A DNA stretch of 64,000 nt from positions 5,022,001-5,086,000 of the forward strand of contig JAGMUV010000001.1 in the NCBI GenBank assembly GCA_020744425.1, written 5' to 3'. The number at the start of each line of letters is the position of its first letter. Position 1 is the stretch's first letter. Position numbers and translations under genes: made by a program. Shown piece by piece: positions 57,620 to 64,000 of the stretch. The DNA is from Dactylonectria macrodidyma (taxonomy: Eukaryota; Ascomycota; Sordariomycetes; Hypocreales; Nectriaceae). The notes beneath the pieces were generated by a model. The model saw only the letters and a list, made by a program, of their open reading frames with translations. It was not told the origin of the DNA and made no database searches.

Positions 57620-58863
57620 CCCTAGCATCGAACGGGAACAAGACACAGGCGCTCGGGTCGACTGCTTGGTGCTTGGTGCTCCAACGGACTGACTCCCGGT
57701 TGCGCGTCAACACCGGACCCATCTCCGCCCGGGAGAATAGAGAGTGTCACTTACCTACCTACGTATGCACTATGACCAGGTACTGACTGTACTGCACAAG
57801 TGCACATTGAGGTGCGTTATCGGGGACGGAGCACCGAGTAATGTACATGAGGTACCTACCCGCAGATCGATCGCTAGCCTGTCAGTGGCCCGGCTTACCT
57901 GCGTTGAGCGTCCGCTGAATGGACATCCGTACCTTGCTTGCTTGCTCACCCTTCCAAGCCACACACCTAATATGTACGAATAGTAAGTAAGACACCCTCC
58001 ATCCCGTCTTTTCCCCACTGGAAAGCAACGAGTAGGATCCTGTTCGTAGGTGCCATGTAATAGGCCGTCTTTGATTTTCCTGTACTTTATTAGGCCCTCG
58101 GCTGTCTTCTTGTCTCGCCTGAGGCCCTGCAGCCTGTCTTGTGCAGTACCTAAAGTTGTGCCTCGCTGTGGGCTGTGGCTGTCCCATCACCATCCTAGCC
58201 ACCCTATTCCCCATGCCCGTGCAAGCCGTCCCCCCATCCCCGGCCACACCCACTTCCACACCCACACCCGCGTCCCCATTTCATCGTCGCTGCTGTCGGC
58301 GCCTCGTGCTTCGTTCCTTTCTGGAAATGATCCTGACCTGCTTTGCTTAGTTTTGATCTGACTCCCTTCAACTCTCTTCTCTCTTGGTCAGCTCAACCGC
58401 CGAACCGCCCGCTCCGCCGCTCCCATTGCTCCCAAAGACACAGACGACCGGCTACCTCAGGCGACAACCAACCGACGACCCACTTGGGGCTCCAAAGTCC
58501 ATTCATTAATTCACTTACCACCAAGTACCCTTACCGGGCTTTACCTACACCACCTCTCGCCTCTTGCCTCGTGCTTCGTCTCGGACCGTGCGGCTGATCC
58601 GAACGCCTACTGCCCGACGGCATCGACTCCGACAACAAACCTCGACAGCCAGCCACGAAAAACACGCACAGCTCGCTTCTATCGCCGCGAATCGACACCT
58701 CCCTCCGCCATACCTTCCGATCTCACTCCTCATCTTAGCCGACCGACGTGCGGCACCGCGGCACCGCGATACCGCCTTCATCAACTCCGTCCTCTCGCCA
58801 CCATATTCCATCGCATTCACCATCTAGATCTGTCGGCATGGCGCATCCGCCCCCGTCCTAGCA

Positions 58864-61800
58864 ATGACTTCGAGGACCCCCATGGGCGTCCAGCCGCGCC
58901 CTCCTCAGCGGACCGTGAGCTCCTCGTCGCTGCCAGTCCAGCAGCGCCCTCCGCAACAGCGCTCTCTCTCGCAACAGCAGCAGTTCCTCCCTCCCTCCCC
59001 CGTCCGAAAAGACCCTTCCTTTATCGATCTCACCGGCGACTCTAATAACGATGGCGCGTCGAATCGTTACACCTCTACCCCGAGGAGAGGCGGCTCCCGA
59101 CTCAAACTCGAACTTTCCAATGAAAGTTCGGGACATGTTTCCGCCACCAACTCTCCCCAAAGCCTCACCCCGTCGCGCATGCTACCCATCTCCGATCCCT
59201 TCGACGCCGGCACCCTTAGCCCGGCCGTATCCAGGGCGTCTCATCAGGACATAGACAACATGCCCTTGCCAATGCCGCGACGCCGCCCACGAAGATCGCA
59301 GCCGATATCTACCCCCCGAATAACCATACCAACACCCGCGCCCACCAGAAAAGATGCGCGTCCGAAGCCGTACACGGTCGAGATCCCTCCTCTTGCCCCT
59401 CGATTCGTACCCACCCGACAAGATGCCTCCAGTCGTGCACCCGTCGATCCTTTTAGCAAGGGACTGAGCTCAGGCTATGCTGACTTCTTTCCCTGGAATG
59501 GCGCCCATCACGAGGATGAGTGGAACAGCGAAGCCATCACCAAGGGTACTTGGGACAAGGTCAACCTTAATGTTTCCGAGACCTCCTCCGCCAAGCTGGC
59601 CATCTTCCCAGCCTTAAAACAGAAGACTGGCCTCAACGCTCTCTCCACCATCTTCATGGGCGTCCTGAACCAACGGAGACACCGCGGCCAGATCAATGCG
59701 CCATCTACGTTTAAACCACCGCCTCGCGTCACCCTCACCGACACAAAACGAGAAGTCTGGCTCAAAGATTTGGCAAACCCTGCCATCTCTTTGCGCCGCC
59801 TCAGCCGCACAATTCCCCATGGCATTCGCGGCAGAACGCTCCTCGATCAGTGCCTGAACAAGGATGTCCCGACGGAAAGGGCTGTATGGCTAGCAAAGTG
59901 TGTCGGCGCCAATGAGATTAGGGCGTTCAAAAGAAAAGGCGTCAACGGCGCTTTTGTCATGGGCGGTGAACTGAAATGGGCTCGAGATTGGACCGTCTTC
60001 GTCGAGCAGTTCGTGGATGCGGTTGTCTCTGGCTTTGGCGAGAGGGAGTGGAAAGCCCGAGTAACCTACGCGTAAGTTCAACTATACCCATCTTACGCAC
60101 GCGAATCTAACAGGACCTTCAGCATTCGACTCGCAACGAACCTTTACTCCGAGCAGTTACTAGACCGGGATCACTATCTTGACTGGGTTGTCTCTGGTAT
60201 CGAGAATAGCCCTCAGTCCAAGATGCCCATGTGGATCTTGATTGCGCAGATTTACTGGCGCGACATAATGCGATCGCGCAAATATGGTCGCCGCCTTGTC
60301 TATGCTCTAATCAGCCACCTTCATATAGTATGTGTATCATTCTTTTTCGCAACGAGATGCAAGTGGCTAACTGCGACTAGATCCACAATGACCCTGATCG
60401 AGATATTCTAGTTCAACTATCAAGCAGACTCACGACCCTACTCAGCTCACTGCTGAAGACGAACCCGGAGAGCTTCATCTATCCGAGCACTTGGCCGAAA
60501 TATCGAAATACCCTCCAAGCTTCCCTGGCCTCCGAAGACGAGACGATCCAAAACATCATCGATTCCATTCAAGTTCGAAACTCCCGGCTTCTAGTTTCGA
60601 GCTCTACTTCTCTTCCCGCTGGACGGAACCAACTCGTCAAACTTCTCGACGCCGCTCTTAAAGAGCCGTTCGACCGGGAACTGGCTACGAAATGTTGGTC
60701 CACGAGCGATAGCAAACCGTTGATCATCAAAACACTGGTGGAATGGGCCACATCATTTCATCGGCCAGGATTGGCCAAGGTCTTCGTCGCCGCGAACCTG
60801 ATTCGAGCATGGAGCACCTTCAGGGTCAACCCTACAACTGCGATCCTTGACATTCTGGATGGGATAGCCACCCATGATAAAACCCGAAAGGAGCTCGTGT
60901 ATCTCTTGGTAACAGAACTCGTGCGAACCGGACAGTTCTCCGTCTCTCAGTACATCCAGTGGGTGATCGCACGTGGCGGATATCATGACGAAAAGGACAT
61001 CGACCCCGACGAAGGCCCATGTTCAACCAGATTACTTGTCGAGTTGCCCCTTCATATTCTGCCTGACAAGAGGAGGATAGAGAGAGGAAATTTGCTGAGG
61101 CGAGCTGGAAACTACTCAGTGGTTGACGAAGAGCAGAACATTACGAACGCAGTGAAATGCCTCAGACACACAATTGGATTACCACTGCCTCCCGGCGACC
61201 CGTTTTCCGAGAGGAAGCCAATTTCTCTCACAAAGCTCCTGAAGAGGATACGACACAGCAGCAAGGCCCTAAGGAGCTGTGTTGGCGCGCAACTCCGCGA
61301 TACCCTCGTTAGTCAATTCTCTAGGAAAGGGTCACCTTCTATGTCTCTGACCATGTTCACCTCTGTCCGGGAGATCATGGAGGCTGTCGAGGACTTTCCA
61401 ATGCTCTCAGATGTCTTGCTAGCTTGTGCGAGATCTGGAGACGCTGAAATTCTAGCCTCATGCGCCGACACCATCAACTCAAACCTTCAGATTTTCCAGG
61501 CTATCGGCAGTGCAGAGACCTTATTCAACACCCACATCGAGCGCCTCAAATCCATTAACGAGGAGCAAGGAATCGTCCCCCGTCTACTGCTTGCAGCACT
61601 TTCTAACCTGGCCCGTCGTATGGCTGGCCATGAGGCAATGGCGAAACAGCTTCATCAAGAACTACTCCAAAGTGACAGGAACAACGCCATCGATGCATGC
61701 TCTCCTATTTCGGACATCGTGACTACGCCAGCGCAAAGTGCAGAAGGGGAGGTTGCCGAGGAAATCGAAAAGCTGCTTTCGAGCGGAACTCGACTGGACC

Positions 61801-63548
61801 CTCCAACCATGAACCGACTGTTCCGAACCATCATTCCTCGGCTGGAGCGAGGTTGGGCGAAGAAGGACGAGACTCGTCGCGTGTTTGCGACACTGCTCGC
61901 GAGGACTCGGGTATTTGATGCGCAGCATTTTGATAAACTCATGACGGACTGGACTAGTCATGTTCGCTCACTTCCAGAACGGCCTCGACTTTCGGATCTA
62001 CTGCCTCTCCTCATCAGCACTGGCTGCCTAGCAATGCCTATAATCCTGAGCACCGCAAGCCCTCCGACCTCGGAACCCGCGACCAAACAACATGGCTCGG
62101 CAACCTATCTTCAGGAACTGTTACAGCTCATCATCACACCACTGCCCCCAGCTACGGGTCTTTTCCCCGAGGAGCGCTACCAATTTCGCACTGAGCAGAG
62201 ATGTGCAAAGTCAGAGCAGCCAAAGAGTCTGATGAACCTGGTGAAGAATGCTCTGCTGGAGTATTCTGGTCTAAGAAATCATAGCAGTGGAATCGAACTG
62301 CCGCTCGACCACGCTGACTGCCAGGAAAGTCTTCTTGAAACCCTTCGCCTGCTCGTTTTGGTGGATTCCACCGCCGTATCTTACGCGTTGAGCCTCAAGT
62401 CCTTGCCCGAAGCCGGTGATTTGGTCCAGAAGGTGACTACCAACCTCTTGATTCCAGGAGATCCCGGAGAATCTCGGATGTCATTCGATCAGATTCTTCA
62501 ATTGGCCAATGAGTTGACACTGCCATTTTGTCAGCTCAAGCTCAATCTCGATCTGTCCATGTCGCAGCAAAATCCAGGGGAGGGCGACGGACAGGGAACC
62601 CGCTTCGAACTATTTGCGAAGGCTATGGACCGCGCGATAGAGTCTGGCAACATTATGTGGACTAGTCTCCTACCGTGCCTGAGCGACGACATCACCCAAC
62701 ATCTCAAGAGTCAGGCACAGAATGGCTTCCTGGACCTCATTCCTTCGACCAAGACAACCAATGTCTCCGAAGCGGCCTCAGGCCAGTCAATTCACATGGC
62801 CGAAAATCTCTTGGAAGTTGTGGAGGCCATCATTTCTGGACAACCGCCCCCAAAGATGGCGCACCTCACCATCGCCATGGTGGAGAAGCTAACAGACCTC
62901 TGGGAGATCATCGCCGGGGGCGCGCAGGAAAGGCCTGAGATACACACGGCCGCCCTCCAGCATTGGCTGCCTGCGATGCTCCGTTTTGTCACGTTACACA
63001 GCTTATCCTCGGAACCCCCATCAGCACCTCTGCCCAGTGCGTCAGCTACGAAACCGCCCATTCCAGCCGGACACGATACCCGAGCGCGTATTATCCTCGT
63101 GTTATGTGGCCTCCTGCTTGAGCTTGAGACTCTTCCACCCTCTGTTTCCGGCTCATTACCCCAGCAGGTCGTCGATATGGCGATCCTGCTTGTTGATGCC
63201 CTCCCAGAGGACTTGCGTGCTCAGTGCGCCAAGTCGATCCTCCTAACCCCTGGTGCCATGGCCAGTCTCAACATGTCGTCTGATCCGCGACTTTACTATC
63301 TATTCAGCGCACCACATCCAGGTCCTGCGGAAAACCTAATGCTCTCACACCGTGAGAAGCCTGCCACGGCACAGAGTGCAGCTGCCCGCGGCATGGGCGC
63401 CATGTATGGCATCGGGCCGGCCGTCCAGGAGCGCCTCAGTCCATTTATCCTCCGACGATGGGAGTTACTCAGCGAGCCAACCCCTAATGTCGGTGAGAAC
63501 GACACGAGCCTGAGTCTTGGTCTATTCGAAGCAATCAAGATTCAGTAA
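58864..63548 (+). CDS. med12: Mediator subunit 12 (Srb8)
   Basis: Three exons: 58864-60071, 60123-60327 and 60381-63548; introns 51 and 53 nt. They encode 1526 aa, a normal length for fungal Med12. It is the scaffold of the Mediator kinase (CDK8) module, where it activates Cdk8-cyclin C and mostly represses transcription in the nucleus. The N-terminal ~190 residues are disordered and Pro/Gln rich. GYADFFPWNGAHHEDEW (~204-220) and the Med12 domain around 305-370 (ISLRRLSRTIPHGIRG, then AVWLAKCVGANEIRAFKRKG) are diagnostic. Exon 2 continues the conserved block (IRLATNLYSEQLLDRDHYL), which confirms both splice sites. The rest is helical. Confidence 0.93.
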
Positions 63549-64000
63549 AACTCTAGGCCGATTCACTATTATTACCTACACACCTTACAACCTCCCCTGG
63601 CTTTGGAGAGTACGAAACCTCTATTGAAGCATTATATCACAACTATATTATCACTCCTACGCCATTTCGACTATCCCGTTTTTCATCCTGTCTCACTCCC
63701 TCGCGAATCTGTCTTGGTCGGCATGTTATTCTTTTTTTTCTTTGTTTTTATTAGGGGGGTTTCCACATTATCACGCGGGTTATTTCATACACTTCCCACG
63801 AGCGCAACGACAAACAAACCCTTAATCCAGCAACGCCCCGACGAATTGGAGCGGCACAGAACAAAGAGTGGTGCGAGACGATATACTTTTGACTGGGCTA
63901 GGATACGGACATGGGGGAAATTGTTCTCATATGCTGTGGAGCAGGGCCTTGATACCCGTTTGTTTGTTGCTCATTTGCATGGCGCCGCATTTGGAAGCCG
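63549..64000. other. 3' flank of MED12
   Basis: Probably the MED12 3' UTR and beyond. T-rich runs lie near 63731-63752. No other feature seen. Confidence 0.5.

Larger units (their letters stand above)
53267..58863. other. Gene-poor spacer upstream of MED12
   Basis: About 5.6 kb. No supported gene. 53500-55700 is comparatively A+T rich; 56200-58860 is GC and CT rich. The last ~500 bp are CT-rich and probably the MED12 leader. Short repeats are at 55969-55988 and 57590-57619. Confidence 0.5.

Noticed and set aside
57337..57786. 149-codon plus-strand Pro/Ser-rich frame
   Set aside because: Low-complexity composition, overlapping an equally long minus-strand frame, no domain.

Overview
This is nuclear DNA from a filamentous ascomycete, most likely a Sordariomycete. 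The evidence is short spliceosomal introns (about 50-180 nt) with GT..AG ends and CTAAC-type branch points, an AreA/NIT2 nitrogen regulator, a Dbf2-type NDR kinase, a fungal Med12, and long gene-poor spacers. Genus and species cannot be fixed from the window. I support 14 protein-coding host genes, one intron-containing tRNA gene, one complete LTR retrotransposon, and one weak small secreted-peptide candidate.

Layout. 1-6120 is almost empty apart from the weak secreted-peptide candidate at 4810. 6121-22107 is the gene-dense half. It holds a Yae1-like Fe-S adaptor (+), a repeat-rich GPI-type wall protein (+), a CENP-O/Mcm21 kinetochore subunit (-, 1 intron), an acetyl-CoA transporter (+, 1 intron), phosphopantothenate-cysteine ligase (+), a TPR protein (-), an MCT-like MFS transporter (-, 1 intron) and a WBP11-like splicing factor (-, 1 intron). 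23462-24259 is a divergent protein kinase-like gene. 24318-29955 is an intact Ty1/copia retrotransposon on the minus strand. 31753-32841 is an orphan single-pass membrane protein. About 8.9 kb without a convincing gene follows, then areA (+, 3 exons), dbf2 (-, 3 exons, convergent with areA), tRNA-Arg(TCT) (+), a CREG-like secreted protein (+), a 5.6-kb spacer, and MED12 (+, 3 exons) to the right end.

How the genes work together. Most neighbours are unrelated housekeeping genes. One pair may be functionally linked: the acetyl-CoA transporter and the CoA-biosynthesis enzyme Cab2 lie in tandem. Several genes are regulators: AreA (nitrogen), Dbf2 (mitotic exit/septation) and Med12 (Mediator kinase module).

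The most noteworthy object is the copia element. Its 153-bp LTRs read as identical. It has a perfect 5-bp target duplication (AGTTT) and a single uninterrupted 1377-codon gag-pol frame with all catalytic motifs. Its primer-binding site matches the anticodon arm of initiator tRNA-Met, which implies a half-tRNA primer. A heat-shock-element-like palindrome lies just upstream of the LTR TATA box. Two sets of noncoding tandem repeats flank the ORF. It looks very young and possibly mobile, and it landed 58 bp downstream of the kinase-like gene in antisense orientation. I found no CRISPR array, rRNA, secondary-metabolite cluster or convincing wholly new multi-gene system.
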